Part shown: piece by piece, positions 53,716 to 62,756 of the stretch
Position numbering within the stretch: position 1 is the first letter of the stretch
Layout of the letters: each line of letters begins with the position of its first letter
From: Nocardiopsis sp. N85
GTDB lineage: Bacteria; Actinomycetota; Actinomycetes; Streptosporangiales; Streptosporangiaceae
Assembly: GCF_028882275.1 (NCBI RefSeq)
Contig: NZ_JARBUT010000011.1
Location: forward strand, 62,001 to 126,000
Direction of reading: 5' to 3'
DNA length: 64,000 bases
Notes under the pieces: generated by a model
Told to the model about the DNA's origin: nothing
The model's database searches: none
The model's input: only the letters and a program-made list of their open reading frames with translations
Program-made: the position numbers and the translations under genes

Positions 53716-55797
53716 TCACTGCTTCACGGTGGGGGCGAGGGCGTTCACGGGCAACTGGTCCAGGCCCATGGAGCGGGCCGTGGTGAGCAGGCCGTTGAGC
53801 CTGCCGTTGTCACCGTTGTCGGCGTTGATGAGCTTGAGCAGCAGCGCGGAGACGGTGAGGTTCTTGACATCCTCGGTGTCCAGCGACGCCACGACCTTCT
53901 TGAGGTCGCCGACGAAGTCGCCCTCGCCGTTCAGCCAGTCGCCGCCCAGCGCCCGCATCGTCTCGGAGTTGCCGACGAAACCGTCCACGGCCTTGCCCAA
54001 GCCGATGGAGTTGACCATGCGGTCGAAGAACACGCCGTCGCCGCCGACGATGTTGATGTCGGCGTTCTCCAGGCCGGTGGCCAGGACGGTGGCCTGCGCC
54101 TCGGCGACCTGACGCTGGACGTCGATGCCGGCCAGACGGACCTCCTTCTCGGCCTCCAACCGCAGGCGGTACTCCTCGTGCTCGCGGCTGACCTGGTCCA
54201 GGGCGGCCATGGCGCCGGCCTTGTCGGTGAGGCCCGCGGCCTCGGCGCGCAGCTTCGCCTCGATGCCCTCGGCCTCGGCGAGCATCTTGGCCTGGACGGC
54301 CCTGGCCTCGGCCTCGGCCTTGAGGCGGGAGACCTCGGCCTCGGCGGTGCCGACCTTCTCGATGGCGGCGGCGTCCTGCTCGCGGACCTGGACGTCGGCC
54401 AGGCCCTGCGCGGCGGCCTCGGCCTGGACTCCCTCGGCGAGACGGATCTTGGCGCGGGTGTCCAGTTCGGCGGCCTGCTGACGGGCCTCGGCGAGGGTCA
54501 GCTCCTCGGCGGCCCTGTGCTTGGCCGCGGCCTCGGCGGCCTCGGCCGCCTTGATGTCCTTGACCAGGCGCTCCTGCGCCTCGGCCTCGGCGTGGATGAT
54601 GATGGCCTGACGCTCGCGCTCGGCCTCCTCGACCGCGCGCAGACGCTTGATGGCCTCCTCCTGCTCGGCCACGGTGCGGTCGACGGCGATCCGCTCGCGG
54701 ACGACGTCGGCGACCTCGCGCTTCTCGGCCTCGACCTCCTTGTCCTTGGAGATCCGGCTCAGCTCGGTCTCGCGCTCGCGGCCGATGACCTCCAGCATCC
54801 GGTCCTTCTCGATGCGCTCGGTCTCGATGGCGATGACGCGCTCGCGGTTCTTCTCGGCGACCGCGATCTCACGCTGCTGGTTCTGGTGCTGGACGCCCAG
54901 CGCCTCGGAGGTGCGGATGTTCGCGGCCTCGGACTTGAGCCGCTCCTCCGCCTGGACGCGGGCGGTCTCGGCCTCCTCGCGGGCCTTGATGATCTCGATC
55001 TCGCGCTTGGCCTTGGCCGCCGCCTCCTCGCGCCGCTTCTCCAGCTCGGCGAGGGTCTCGGAGGTCTCGGTGTTCTGGCGGTCGATCTCCTTGCGGCGGT
55101 CGTTCTCGAAGGCGTTGGTGCGCTTGTGCTCGGTCGCGGTGCGCTCGGTGATCTTCGAGATGCCCTGCGCGTCGAGGATGTTGTTGGCGTCGTGCTGGTG
55201 CAGCGGGGTCTGCTCCAGGTAGTCGATGGCCACGTCCTCCAGGACGTAACCGTTCAGGTCCGAGCCGATGACCTCGACGATCTGCTGGCGGAACTCCTCG
55301 CGGTGGGTGAACAGCTCCTCGAAGTCGAAGCGCTTCCCGACGGTCTTGAGCGCCTCGGCGAACTTGGCGTTGAACAGTTCCTGGAGCGTCTCCGGGTTGC
55401 TGGCGCGCTCGGTGCCGATGGCCTTGGCGACCCGCTTGACGTCCTCCTCCGTCTCGTTCACCCGGATGAAGAACTTCACGCTGATGTCGGCGCGGATGTT
55501 GTCCTTGCAGGTGAGGCCGTCGCGACCGCGCCGGTCCAGGTCCAGGGTCTTGACCGAGATGTCCATGTACTCGGCCTTGTGCAGGACCGGCAGGATCACG
55601 GCTCCGGTGAAGGTGACGTGGACGTCGCGCGTCTTGGAGATGATCAGCGCCTCGCCCTGCTTGACCTTCTTGAACATCTTCAGGATGAAGACGAGGAGAA
55701 GGATGAGGACGAGGAGGGCGACGCCCAGGGCGATGCCGAAGGTCAGGAAGGCCGCGTCGGCGGCCTCCTGACCTGTGGATGGAGCGCTCAGCAACAC
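53716..55797 (-). CDS. Flotillin (SPFH/band 7) family protein, YqiK-like
   Basis: 693 residues from GTG 55797, with AAAGG nine nt upstream. A TM helix lies at about 17-40, followed by the SPFH domain (about 45-240: VKQGEALIISKTRDVHVTFTG..., ISVKTLDL, IRADISVKFFIRV). A very long Ala/Glu/Arg-rich coiled coil (about 250-590) with EAEARAxQAK-type repeats follows, then a C-terminal domain. Such flotillins oligomerise in membrane microdomains; the large size is like E. coli YqiK. It is upstream of, and coupled to, the giant ATPase. A NfeD/YqiJ-like gene lies 2.7 kb away. Confidence 0.92.
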   Translation of the reverse strand: MLLSAPSTGQEAADAAFLTFGIALGVALLVLILLLVFILKMFKKVKQGEALIISKTRDVHVTFTGAVILPVLHKAEYMDISVKTLDLDRRGRDGLTCKDNIRADISVKFFIRVNETEEDVKRVAKAIGTERASNPETLQELFNAKFAEALKTVGKRFDFEELFTHREEFRQQIVEVIGSDLNGYVLEDVAIDYLEQTPLHQHDANNILDAQGISKITERTATEHKRTNAFENDRRKEIDRQNTETSETLAELEKRREEAAAKAKREIEIIKAREEAETARVQAEERLKSEAANIRTSEALGVQHQNQQREIAVAEKNRERVIAIETERIEKDRMLEVIGRERETELSRISKDKEVEAEKREVADVVRERIAVDRTVAEQEEAIKRLRAVEEAERERQAIIIHAEAEAQERLVKDIKAAEAAEAAAKHRAAEELTLAEARQQAAELDTRAKIRLAEGVQAEAAAQGLADVQVREQDAAAIEKVGTAEAEVSRLKAEAEARAVQAKMLAEAEGIEAKLRAEAAGLTDKAGAMAALDQVSREHEEYRLRLEAEKEVRLAGIDVQRQVAEAQATVLATGLENADINIVGGDGVFFDRMVNSIGLGKAVDGFVGNSETMRALGGDWLNGEGDFVGDLKKVVASLDTEDVKNLTVSALLLKLINADNGDNGRLNGLLTTARSMGLDQLPVNALAPTVKQ

Positions 55798-56111
55798 GTG
55801 TGGGGGCCTTTCTGCGAGTGACCGTGCGGGGTCGAGCGTGGCCGGGAGGGGCCTGTCGGGAGGGGGTCGCGGGCGAGGGAGGTGGGGCCCGCGATGGTCC
55901 CGGGGGGGTGCGCTCGTGGCATAGGACGCGATCTGTACCGGAACGGTTCCCCGTACCCGAAGGGTCACGGTCGGCGGGCGGGCCGCCACCGCCCGTGAAA
56001 GGTCTCACTACCGTGGCTTTCCGCTGATGAACGCCTTGAACCGGGGGGTCTCGGGGGATACTGGTCGCACCGGACACGCCGTGTCCCCCGCTCGACATCC
56101 GGGACGGTTCC
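55798..56111. other. Divergent promoter region, flotillin and membrane genes
   Basis: 314 bp with no gene. It separates the leftward flotillin-ATPase pair from the rightward three-gene membrane operon and must hold both promoters. An imperfect palindrome around 55943-55964 (GTACCGGAA...TTCCCCGTAC) is a possible operator, but the arms are not exact. Confidence 0.45.
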
Positions 56112-56729
56112 ATGACGCGTCGCCCCCCGTACTTCACCCCCACCGGGCCGCCGCGGTGGTGGTACACGATCGCGCTCGGCCTCTGGTTCGGGTGCTTCCT
56201 CTTCATGGCCCTGGCCTGGTCCGCCGGTGACCGCGACGGCTTCCGGGCACAGGACCTGGACCGCGCTCCGGCGGAGGAACCCCACACCGTCGAGCTGACC
56301 GTCGACGAGGCCGACACCCGCGTCCTGTACCTGGAGTTCCCGCGTACGGAGGAAGGCCATCCCTGGCACCTGACACCGTCGGCGGAGCGTTCGATCGGGA
56401 TCTGGGTGGAGCCCGAGCCGGACGGCGACGCGGTCCGCTTCGTCAACGGCCTCGCCGACTACACCGCCGAGGTGGACGGGACGGCCGTGTGGGGGTTCGG
56501 GATGGCGGAGATCGACCTCGAACCCGGTGAGCACGTCCTGTACGTGGAGTCGGAGCTCTCGTTGGACGACGCCCGCCTCGCGGTCGGGGAACCGGTGGGC
56601 GAGACCACGGCGACGCCCGCCCTGATCGTGTTCGCGCTGGCCCTGTCCTCCGGGGTCGTCGCGCTCGTCACCGCTCTGGGGCGGCGGCGTGCCGCCAAAC
56701 GGATCACCACCACGGCCCAGGGGGCATGA
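56112..56729 (+). CDS. Two-TM membrane protein with extracytoplasmic beta domain
   Basis: 205 residues: a basic, Pro-rich N-terminus, a TM helix at about 17-38 (WYTIALGLWFGCFLFMALAW), a beta-rich domain (about 55-150) and a second TM helix at about 168-189. The central domain should be outside. I recognise no family. The stop overlaps the next start as ATGA, so it is the first gene of a three-gene overlapping operon. A function linked to the divergent flotillin module is possible but unproven. Confidence 0.75.
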   Translation: MTRRPPYFTPTGPPRWWYTIALGLWFGCFLFMALAWSAGDRDGFRAQDLDRAPAEEPHTVELTVDEADTRVLYLEFPRTEEGHPWHLTPSAERSIGIWVEPEPDGDAVRFVNGLADYTAEVDGTAVWGFGMAEIDLEPGEHVLYVESELSLDDARLAVGEPVGETTATPALIVFALALSSGVVALVTALGRRRAAKRITTTAQGA

Positions 56730-57193
56730 TGGCGTACTTCGACCCGATCGCCGAGGACGCGGCGAGGCACATGCACCGCATCAACGAGCTGGAGGAGGCC
56801 GAGGCCCAGCGGAACCGGGACGCCGACGTCGGTTGCCTGCTCACCATGCTCGCGATCGGCGTGCCGCTCTACCTCGTGGTCTCGTTCGTGTTCTCCACGG
56901 TCACCGCGGGGATCGGTTCGCTGGGCGGGTTCGTGTCCTGGCTGGCGTCGGAGAGCCTCCTCGCGCCGGTCTTCCCGGCCCCCGGCGACGGTGCGGCGCG
57001 GTCCGCCCTCTCCATCGCCACGTTGCTGCTGCTCCTGTCCGGGGCCCCGCTGTACCTGTCCCACCTGCTGCGCGGCACCCGTCTGGCGGTGCTGCGGTGG
57101 GCGCTCACGCCCCTGGGCCTGGTCATGGTCCCCGTCACCGCGTGGGCCTGCGGCTCCCAGATGATCGCACCGATCGTGAGGCTCGCGTCGTGA
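56726..57193 (+). CDS. Small polytopic membrane protein
   Basis: 155 residues. After a short charged amphipathic helix (HRINELEEAEAQRNRDAD), there are about three to four hydrophobic segments, near 38-60, 93-108 and 123-150. The family is unknown to me. Translation is coupled at both ends (ATGA with the previous gene, GTGA with the next), showing that the three proteins are made together. It probably forms a membrane complex with them. Confidence 0.75.
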   Translation: MMAYFDPIAEDAARHMHRINELEEAEAQRNRDADVGCLLTMLAIGVPLYLVVSFVFSTVTAGIGSLGGFVSWLASESLLAPVFPAPGDGAARSALSIATLLLLLSGAPLYLSHLLRGTRLAVLRWALTPLGLVMVPVTAWACGSQMIAPIVRLAS

Positions 57194-58461
57194 ATCCTCC
57201 GTTCCCACCCTCCGAAGGTCCGCGGCCGCCGGGACCGCAGGGTCCGCCGCCGCAGGGTCCGCCGTATTCCGGGGCCGCCCCCGGTCCGTTCCAAGGACCC
57301 GTGCCGCAGAGCACTCCCGCACAGGACCCGCCGGGACCGCAGGGTCCGCCGCCGCAGGGTCAGCCGTACCCGGGGGCGGTCCCCGGCCCGTTCCAGGGCG
57401 CCCCGCCTCCCGACCTCCTGCCTCCCGGACCCCCGTCTCAGGTACCCCCGTCTCAGGGACCCCCGCTGCGGAACCCTCCCCCGCAGGGGTCGCCGCAGGG
57501 TCCCCCACCGCAGGGACCGCCCGCACCGGACACCCCGGTGTGGAGGCTCCTGCTCGCCCGGCTCTCGGGCGGGACCTCTCCGTGGTTCCCGCTCGCCCTG
57601 GGCGGCTCCGTCCTGGTGGCCCTGGCCGGCCTGCTCCTGCCGTGGGTGGGCGGACCCGACGCGGACCGGGTCGTCCACGGCTCCCGGACCACCCCCGACG
57701 GAGTGGTGGAACTCGGCTCCCGCGCCGGTCTCCAGGGCGGCGACGGCCTGCTGCTGGCGTTCGCGGCCCTGGTGGCCGTGCTCCTGGCGCTGCTGTGCCG
57801 GTTCCGCGCGCCGGGACCGGCCCAGCGGACGTTGCTCACCCTGGTCGGTCTGCTGATGCTGGCCTGGTCGATCGTCGACATCGCCGATGTGGGCCGATTC
57901 GCCGACGCGGGCGGCGGGGAACTGCGGCTACGGCCGTCCGTCGGCGGCTTCGTCTCCTGCCTGGGCGCCCTGGCCGTCATCGCCGCCGGTGTCCTTCTCC
58001 CCCTGGACCCGGAGACCGCTCGGCGACGCCGGCTGCTCCGGGCGGCCGGACTCGCGGACCGGGGACGCCACCGGGACGCGCTGGAGGAGATGCAGGGCCT
58101 GATGGCCCGTCCGGCCCCGGCCACGGTCGACCCCGACGGTGAGATCCGGTTGCGCGAAGGCGCGATCCACGCCCTGATGACGGCCATGGCCGGCCAGGTC
58201 GACCGGGCCGACCAGGCGGTGCGCGCCCACCTGGAGCTGGTCGAGGGGCTGCGCGGGTCCGACCCCGAGGAACTGCACCATCACCGGGTCGAGGCGGCCC
58301 GGACGATCGCGGTGTACGACGCGGCCGGCGCGCTCACCTTCCTGGACGGGCTGCGCCGCGAGGCCCACGGCCGCTGGGGCCCGGGACACGAGCGCTCGCA
58401 GGCGGCCGACCGGCTCCACGAGGAGATCTTCACCGCCTACTACGGGCGCCCCCCGTACTGA
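57190..58461 (+). CDS. Pro/Gln-rich membrane protein with cytoplasmic helical tail
   Basis: 423 residues from GTG 57190, overlapping the previous stop. The first ~115 residues are extremely Pro/Gly/Gln-rich, built on PPGPQGPPPQG units encoded by two 64-nt direct repeats. Then come about four TM helices (near 135-155, 180-198, 207-225 and 250-268). A C-terminal helical domain (about 285-420) resembles tetratricopeptide-like repeats (RLLRAAGLADRGRHRDALEEMQGLMA). I recognise no family. Low-complexity Pro-rich N-termini often serve as flexible or SH3/WW-like docking arms; that role here is inference. Confidence 0.75.
   Translation: MNPPFPPSEGPRPPGPQGPPPQGPPYSGAAPGPFQGPVPQSTPAQDPPGPQGPPPQGQPYPGAVPGPFQGAPPPDLLPPGPPSQVPPSQGPPLRNPPPQGSPQGPPPQGPPAPDTPVWRLLLARLSGGTSPWFPLALGGSVLVALAGLLLPWVGGPDADRVVHGSRTTPDGVVELGSRAGLQGGDGLLLAFAALVAVLLALLCRFRAPGPAQRTLLTLVGLLMLAWSIVDIADVGRFADAGGGELRLRPSVGGFVSCLGALAVIAAGVLLPLDPETARRRRLLRAAGLADRGRHRDALEEMQGLMARPAPATVDPDGEIRLREGAIHALMTAMAGQVDRADQAVRAHLELVEGLRGSDPEELHHHRVEAARTIAVYDAAGALTFLDGLRREAHGRWGPGHERSQAADRLHEEIFTAYYGRPPY
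57230..57395 (+). repeat. Two 64-nt direct repeats encoding Pro/Gln-rich units
   Basis: Copies at 57230-57293 and 57332-57395 differ at a few positions and are spaced 102 nt apart start to start. Each encodes a PGPQGPPPQG-x-PY-x-GA-x-PGPFQ unit. They show recent expansion of the low-complexity arm. Confidence 0.75.
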
Positions 58462-58464
58462 CGG

Positions 58465-58488
58465 TCCGCCGCCCCGGGGGACGGCGGA
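58465..58488. terminator. Bidirectional hairpin between convergent genes
   Basis: TCCGCCG and CGGCGGA arms with a 10-nt GC loop lie in the 27-nt gap between the Pro-rich membrane gene and the NfeD-like gene. Confidence 0.65.
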
Positions 58489-59139
58489 TCAGTCCCTGCC
58501 GGGGTCCAGGGCGGGATCGAAGCGGGTCACCAGGAACACGTCCTGTTCGTCGCTGTGGTCGAAGATCAGGGCGGTGCTCCCCGAGGGCAGCGACTCGCCG
58601 CCGATGGTCCGCACCGGGATGGTGATGGAGGCCCCGCCCGCGGTGAGGATCTCCGCGTGCCCGAAGGTCTCGCTCGCGGTGCCGATCCTGATCACACAGG
58701 TCCGGCCGACCAGCTCGCGCTTGGACGACCCCTTCGGCTTGGGCAGGAACCGCTGGAGGGCCATCACCGCGCCGCTGGTGAACGCCCACGCCGCGATCAC
58801 GGCGATGAGGAGGACGACCGCGCCCAACGCCCAGGCCGGCGCGCTTCCGGGGGTGGTGAAGAGACTGGCCACGATCCCGCCCATCATGCTCACGAACCAG
58901 GCGGAGAGCACCAGCATGGTGATCTCCACGGTCACCGGGGCCTTGCCCAGGCCCAGTCGGCCCATCACCGCGCTCGCCCCGACCGGGTCGCCCTCGGCGT
59001 CCACGGAGTCGAGTGCCTCCGCGTCGGCCAGGCCGACCGCCGCGATGATCCAGTAGACGACGATCACGAGGAGCATGGGCGTGAGGAGCACGGTCGGGAA
59101 GCCGAGGGCCGTGCCGAGGAACAACCCCACGCGGGTCAC
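58489..59139 (-). CDS. NfeD/YqiJ-like membrane protein
   Basis: 216 residues. Three TM regions lie near 15-38, 75-98 and 105-128, followed by a C-terminal OB-fold-like domain (about 140-205: LVGRTCVIRIGTASETFGHAEILTAGG). This layout matches YqiJ/NfeD, proteins that pair with flotillins of the YqiK type. AAGGAG lies immediately upstream of the first GTG; a second GTG three codons later (59130) has better spacing and may be the true start. It is 2.7 kb from the flotillin gene on the same strand, with the rightward membrane operon between. Confidence 0.82.
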   Translation of the reverse strand: MTRVGLFLGTALGFPTVLLTPMLLVIVVYWIIAAVGLADAEALDSVDAEGDPVGASAVMGRLGLGKAPVTVEITMLVLSAWFVSMMGGIVASLFTTPGSAPAWALGAVVLLIAVIAAWAFTSGAVMALQRFLPKPKGSSKRELVGRTCVIRIGTASETFGHAEILTAGGASITIPVRTIGGESLPSGSTALIFDHSDEQDVFLVTRFDPALDPGRD

Positions 59140-59369
59140 ACTCCTTCGCGTCCGGGATCCCCGGCGGCACTCGGGGGAGGAACGTGCCGTCAGGACGGGG
59201 ACCGTGTCCGGAACTCTACCGAACGCCCCAGTTCAGGACGGCGCAGGGTGACCGGCGTCGGCCGGAACCGGCCACCGTCCCCGGAACGCGGAGGTCATCC
59301 TTCCCCCGAAGACGCGGATCCACGGCGGGGGAGGGCCCCGGAGCCGCCTCGCGAACCGCCGACGCCGGG

Positions 59370-59395
59370 CCCGGTGATCGGAACCGGTCACCGGG
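59370..59395. terminator. Inverted repeat over the SnoaL-like gene's stop codon
   Basis: CCCGGTGA and TCACCGGG arms with an inner CGG/CCG pair form a 26-bp near-perfect palindrome that spans the stop codon at 59388-59390. It is a likely terminator for the leftward gene. Confidence 0.55.
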
Positions 59396-59765
59396 GGATC
59401 CGGTGCCACGAGGCGACCAGCCCGTGTTCGGAGAGGGTGAACACGTCGAGGTAGGGGAGGGGGCGCGTGCTCGCCGTCTCGGCGAACACCCCGGTGACGA
59501 AGAGCATCCCTCCGAACGCGCGCACCCGCTCCACCCGGTGCAGCCCGCGTCCGGCCAGCCGTTCGCGCAGGACGGTCTCGACCCGCGTGCGGCCACTGGC
59601 CGTCGGGACGCGCGGATGCCGCAGCCCGACGTGCTCGTCCAGGAGCGACAGGCATCCGTCGACGTCCCCGCGGTCCGTGTAGTCGTACAGCAGGAGCACG
59701 TGTTCGACGCCGACCCGGATGATCCGTTCGCCGGGGTCGAGGGCGCCCTCCTCAGCGCGATGCAC
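59388..59765 (-). CDS. SnoaL-like/NTF2-fold small protein
   Basis: 125 residues from GTG 59765, with GGGGAGGTG upstream. The N-terminal helix VEHVLLLYDYTDRGDVDGCLSLLDEHVGLRHPRV and later YLDVFTLSEHGLVASWHRIPR fit the cone-shaped SnoaL/NTF2 fold, which includes polyketide cyclases, isomerases and many binding proteins. I cannot assign a substrate. It is divergent from the first SARP regulator across about 210 bp, so it may be its target; that is inference. Confidence 0.78.
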   Translation of the reverse strand: MHRAEEGALDPGERIIRVGVEHVLLLYDYTDRGDVDGCLSLLDEHVGLRHPRVPTASGRTRVETVLRERLAGRGLHRVERVRAFGGMLFVTGVFAETASTRPLPYLDVFTLSEHGLVASWHRIPR

Positions 59766-59973
59766 GGGTCACCTCCCCGGCCCCTCGGTACGCCTGCCGC
59801 CGAAAGGCCATGGTCATTTCCCTCCGCATATGCGCGCATATCCCTAACACCGCATTCGTCGATCGGTGTTCTCCACGATTTTTCGGTGCCGTGAACACGC
59901 TGTGATAACTTCCGGGTCGGCACTCATGTCGACTTCCGCAGAGTCCGATTCGCCTTGAGGAGCTGGGTGCGCC

Positions 59974-62349
59974 GTGAACGATCCGGCTGAGGGGAGAGTG
60001 CGGTTCGGAGTTCTCGGCCCGCTTCTCGCAGAAGGGGACGAAGGTCCCGTACGAGTGCCGCCCGGAAGGCAGCAGGCGGTGTTGGCCGCCCTCCTCCTGC
60101 GCGTGGGGACCGTGGTGGCGACCGATCACCTCGTCGACGCCCTGTGGGAGCACGACCCGCCCGAGACCGCCCGCACCCAGGTGCAGATCTGCGTCTCCCG
60201 ACTCCGCCGCCTCCTGCGTTCCACGGGGGCGGTCATCCACACCCGGACGCCCGGATACGTCCTGGCCGTTCCGGAGGAGGCCGTCGACCTCCCGGTGTAC
60301 CGGCGACTCGTCGAACAGGCCCGGGGACTGCGGGAGGGCGGGGACCTCCCGGCGGCCGTCGAGACCCTGAGGCGGGCGGAGACCCTGTGGCGGGGCCCCG
60401 CCCTGAGCGGGGTGGACTGCGGCGAACTGCGAGAACGCGCCGCCCGCCTGGACGAGGAGCACCTCGACGTCCTGGAGGCGAGGGCGGAGATCGAGATCGG
60501 GCTGGGCCGACACGGGGAGATCGCCGCCGAACTGGGCCACCTGGTCGAGGCGTATCCGCTGCACGAGGGGCTGCGCGCCGGCCTCATGCTGGCGCTGTAC
60601 CGCTCCGGGCGACGGGCCGACGCCCTGGAGGTGTACCGGGTGGGCCGCGAACTCCTCCTCGCCGAGCGCGGCAGCGGCCCCGGCGAGCGGTTGCGCGTCC
60701 TGGAGGAGCACATCCTGGTCGGGGATCACCACGGGGTCCCGCCCAGACGGGCGATCCGACGCCCGCCCGCCCGACGGATCGCCCTCGCGAGGGCCGTTCC
60801 CTACCAGCTGCCCAACCCGATCGCGGACTTCGTCGGCCGGGAGGACGCCACCGCCGCCGTTCGCGACGCCGTGGTGCGGGGGGACGACGGCCCGGGAACG
60901 GTCCTGCTCGTCGGCCGACCCGGCGTGGGCAAGAGCGCCACGGCCGTGCACGTCGCCCACCTGTTGGCCCGCGAGCACCATCCCGAGGGGCAGCTCTACT
61001 GCGACCTGCGGGGGAGCCGCGACGGACCGGTCCGCCCGGTGGAGGTCCTGGGCCGCTTCCTGCGCGCCCTGGGGGTGCCGGACCGGGACGTCCCGCCGGA
61101 CGCGGAGGGGCGCGGCGCCCTCTACCGGGACGTCCTCGCCGACCGCAGGGTGCTCGTGCTCCTGGACGACGCGGCGTCCGCCGAACAGGTGGTCCCGCTG
61201 CTGCCGACGGGTCGGGGCTGCGGCGCGATCCTCACCTCCCGATCCCGTCTCGCCGCCCCTCCGGGGGCGAGGGTCGTCGGACTGGACCTGCCGTCGGAGG
61301 CGGAGGCGCTGGACCTGTTGGCCGAGGTGATCGGCCGCGAGCGTGTCGCGGGGGAGACCGGGGCGGCCCGCACGCTGGTCGGCATGGTCGGTCGGCTCCC
61401 CTTGGCGCTGCGGGTCGTGGCGGCGCGCCTGGTGGCCCGGCCGCACTGGTCGATCGCCGCGATGGTGGAGCGGCTGGCCGACGAACGCCGGAGGCTGGAC
61501 GAACTCGCCCATCGGGACCTCACCGTCCGGCCGAGCCTGCCCTCGACCCACGACGGTCTGGACGACCGGCAGGTCAGGGCGTTCACCCTGGCGAGCGTGA
61601 TGGAGACGCCGACGGTCCCGGCGTGGGCGATCGGCGCCGTGCTCGACGATCCCCGGCCTCGCCCCTCGGAGCTCTCCGGCCCGCTCGTGGACGCCTACGT
61701 GCTCGACGTGGTCGGGACCGACCTGGCGGGGGAACCGATCCACCGCTTCCACGACCTGGTGCGCGTCCACGCGCGGGAACGGCTGTGGCGTTCGACCGTC
61801 GACCGGGACCGCCGGGCCTGTCTCGGACGCGTGCTGGGCGGCTGGCTGACCCTGCTGGACGCGGCCGTCTGCGAGGGGGGCGGCGATCACCGGCGGCCGC
61901 CGCGTGGGGACGCGCCCCGGTGGCGGCCCCACGAGGACTACGTGCGGCGCGCGGTCGCCGATCCCGAGGCGTGGTTCGACGGCGAACGGGTCAACCTCCG
62001 GCACGCCATCGCCCAGGCCGCGGCCGTGGGAGCCCACGGACAGTGCTGGGAGCTGACCGCGGGCACGGCCGCCTTCCTCGTGCGTCGCGGCCTCCTCGAC
62101 GAGCTCGCGGACGTGCACCGGATCGCCCTGTCCGCGGTGCGCGCCGGTGGGGACCGCTTCGGCGAGGCGGTCCTGGCCGTGGTGGTCGCGCCGGCGGTGG
62201 AGGGGATCGACGACGCCGAGCGCGTACGGGCGCAGGAGGGGGCGTTGGAGGTGTTCACGCGCCACGGCGACGAACGGGGACGGGTCCTGGCCCTGCGTGG
62301 TCTGGCCCACCCGGGCCCTCATCCCCTCTCCCGGGAGGCGATCCGTTGA
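59974..62349 (+). CDS. SARP-NB-ARC transcriptional regulator (AfsR-like, no TPR)
   Basis: 791 residues. An OmpR-type DNA-binding domain lies at 1-100 (FGVLGPL, QICVSRLRRLL, RTPGYVLAV), a BTAD activator domain at 105-255, and an NB-ARC ATPase domain from about 285, with Walker A GRPGVGKSA (314-322) and Walker B VLVLLDDA (about 392-400). It stops after a helical segment and lacks the C-terminal TPR array of full-size AfsR. Such regulators activate secondary-metabolite genes. It is the first of two tandem paralogues; the thiopeptide cluster is 12 kb away and a link is unproven. Confidence 0.9.
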   Translation: MNDPAEGRVRFGVLGPLLAEGDEGPVRVPPGRQQAVLAALLLRVGTVVATDHLVDALWEHDPPETARTQVQICVSRLRRLLRSTGAVIHTRTPGYVLAVPEEAVDLPVYRRLVEQARGLREGGDLPAAVETLRRAETLWRGPALSGVDCGELRERAARLDEEHLDVLEARAEIEIGLGRHGEIAAELGHLVEAYPLHEGLRAGLMLALYRSGRRADALEVYRVGRELLLAERGSGPGERLRVLEEHILVGDHHGVPPRRAIRRPPARRIALARAVPYQLPNPIADFVGREDATAAVRDAVVRGDDGPGTVLLVGRPGVGKSATAVHVAHLLAREHHPEGQLYCDLRGSRDGPVRPVEVLGRFLRALGVPDRDVPPDAEGRGALYRDVLADRRVLVLLDDAASAEQVVPLLPTGRGCGAILTSRSRLAAPPGARVVGLDLPSEAEALDLLAEVIGRERVAGETGAARTLVGMVGRLPLALRVVAARLVARPHWSIAAMVERLADERRRLDELAHRDLTVRPSLPSTHDGLDDRQVRAFTLASVMETPTVPAWAIGAVLDDPRPRPSELSGPLVDAYVLDVVGTDLAGEPIHRFHDLVRVHARERLWRSTVDRDRRACLGRVLGGWLTLLDAAVCEGGGDHRRPPRGDAPRWRPHEDYVRRAVADPEAWFDGERVNLRHAIAQAAAVGAHGQCWELTAGTAAFLVRRGLLDELADVHRIALSAVRAGGDRFGEAVLAVVVAPAVEGIDDAERVRAQEGALEVFTRHGDERGRVLALRGLAHPGPHPLSREAIR

Positions 62350-62756
62350 ACGCTGTGGCGGGGACGGGTGGAAGCGCGGGTCGGGGCGGCGGTGCGCATC
62401 GGGCCTCCCGAAGGACGATTCGGCTAGGGGACCCAAGCTAGGAAGGTACGCTGTCCCTTCCCTATCCGTTCGCTATCCCCCGTTTCCGAGGGGGCGCCGC
62501 GACGCCCGCCACCGGCTGCCGAGTGATCATCGGGGCACGTAGTGTCATATTCGCAGTTCCTCGCGTCCGGTTTTCCGTGCCGGCCCTTCCTGGAGTTCGG
62601 AAAAGGTGAATGTGCGGCGGTGATGACTTCTCATTTGCGCCGGTCCCGGCCCTTGCGCGACCTGTGAGAAAACCGGTCTTACGGTAATGCGTGTGATATA
62701 AGTGCGTTTCGTGGATCGCCTCTGTTCGTGTTGTCATTAGTACGGTTTGGGGTTCT
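62350..62756. other. AT-richer intergenic region between SARP genes
   Basis: About 407 bp with no gene; it is clearly less GC-rich from 62520 to 62756. A TATAAG-like element near 62696 could be a -10 box for the second SARP gene. No SARP-type heptamer repeats are convincing. Confidence 0.5.

Noticed and set aside
48401..54112. Plus-strand frame of about 1,900 codons opposite the ATPase gene
   Set aside because: Composition (Val/Gln/Arg/His-rich, no motifs) is typical of antisense shadow; the ATPase and flotillin on the minus strand have clear domains.
55943..55964. Palindrome-like GTACCGGAACGGTTCCCCGTAC upstream of flotillin
   Set aside because: Arms do not pair evenly around a centre; kept only as a weak possibility, not called as an operator.
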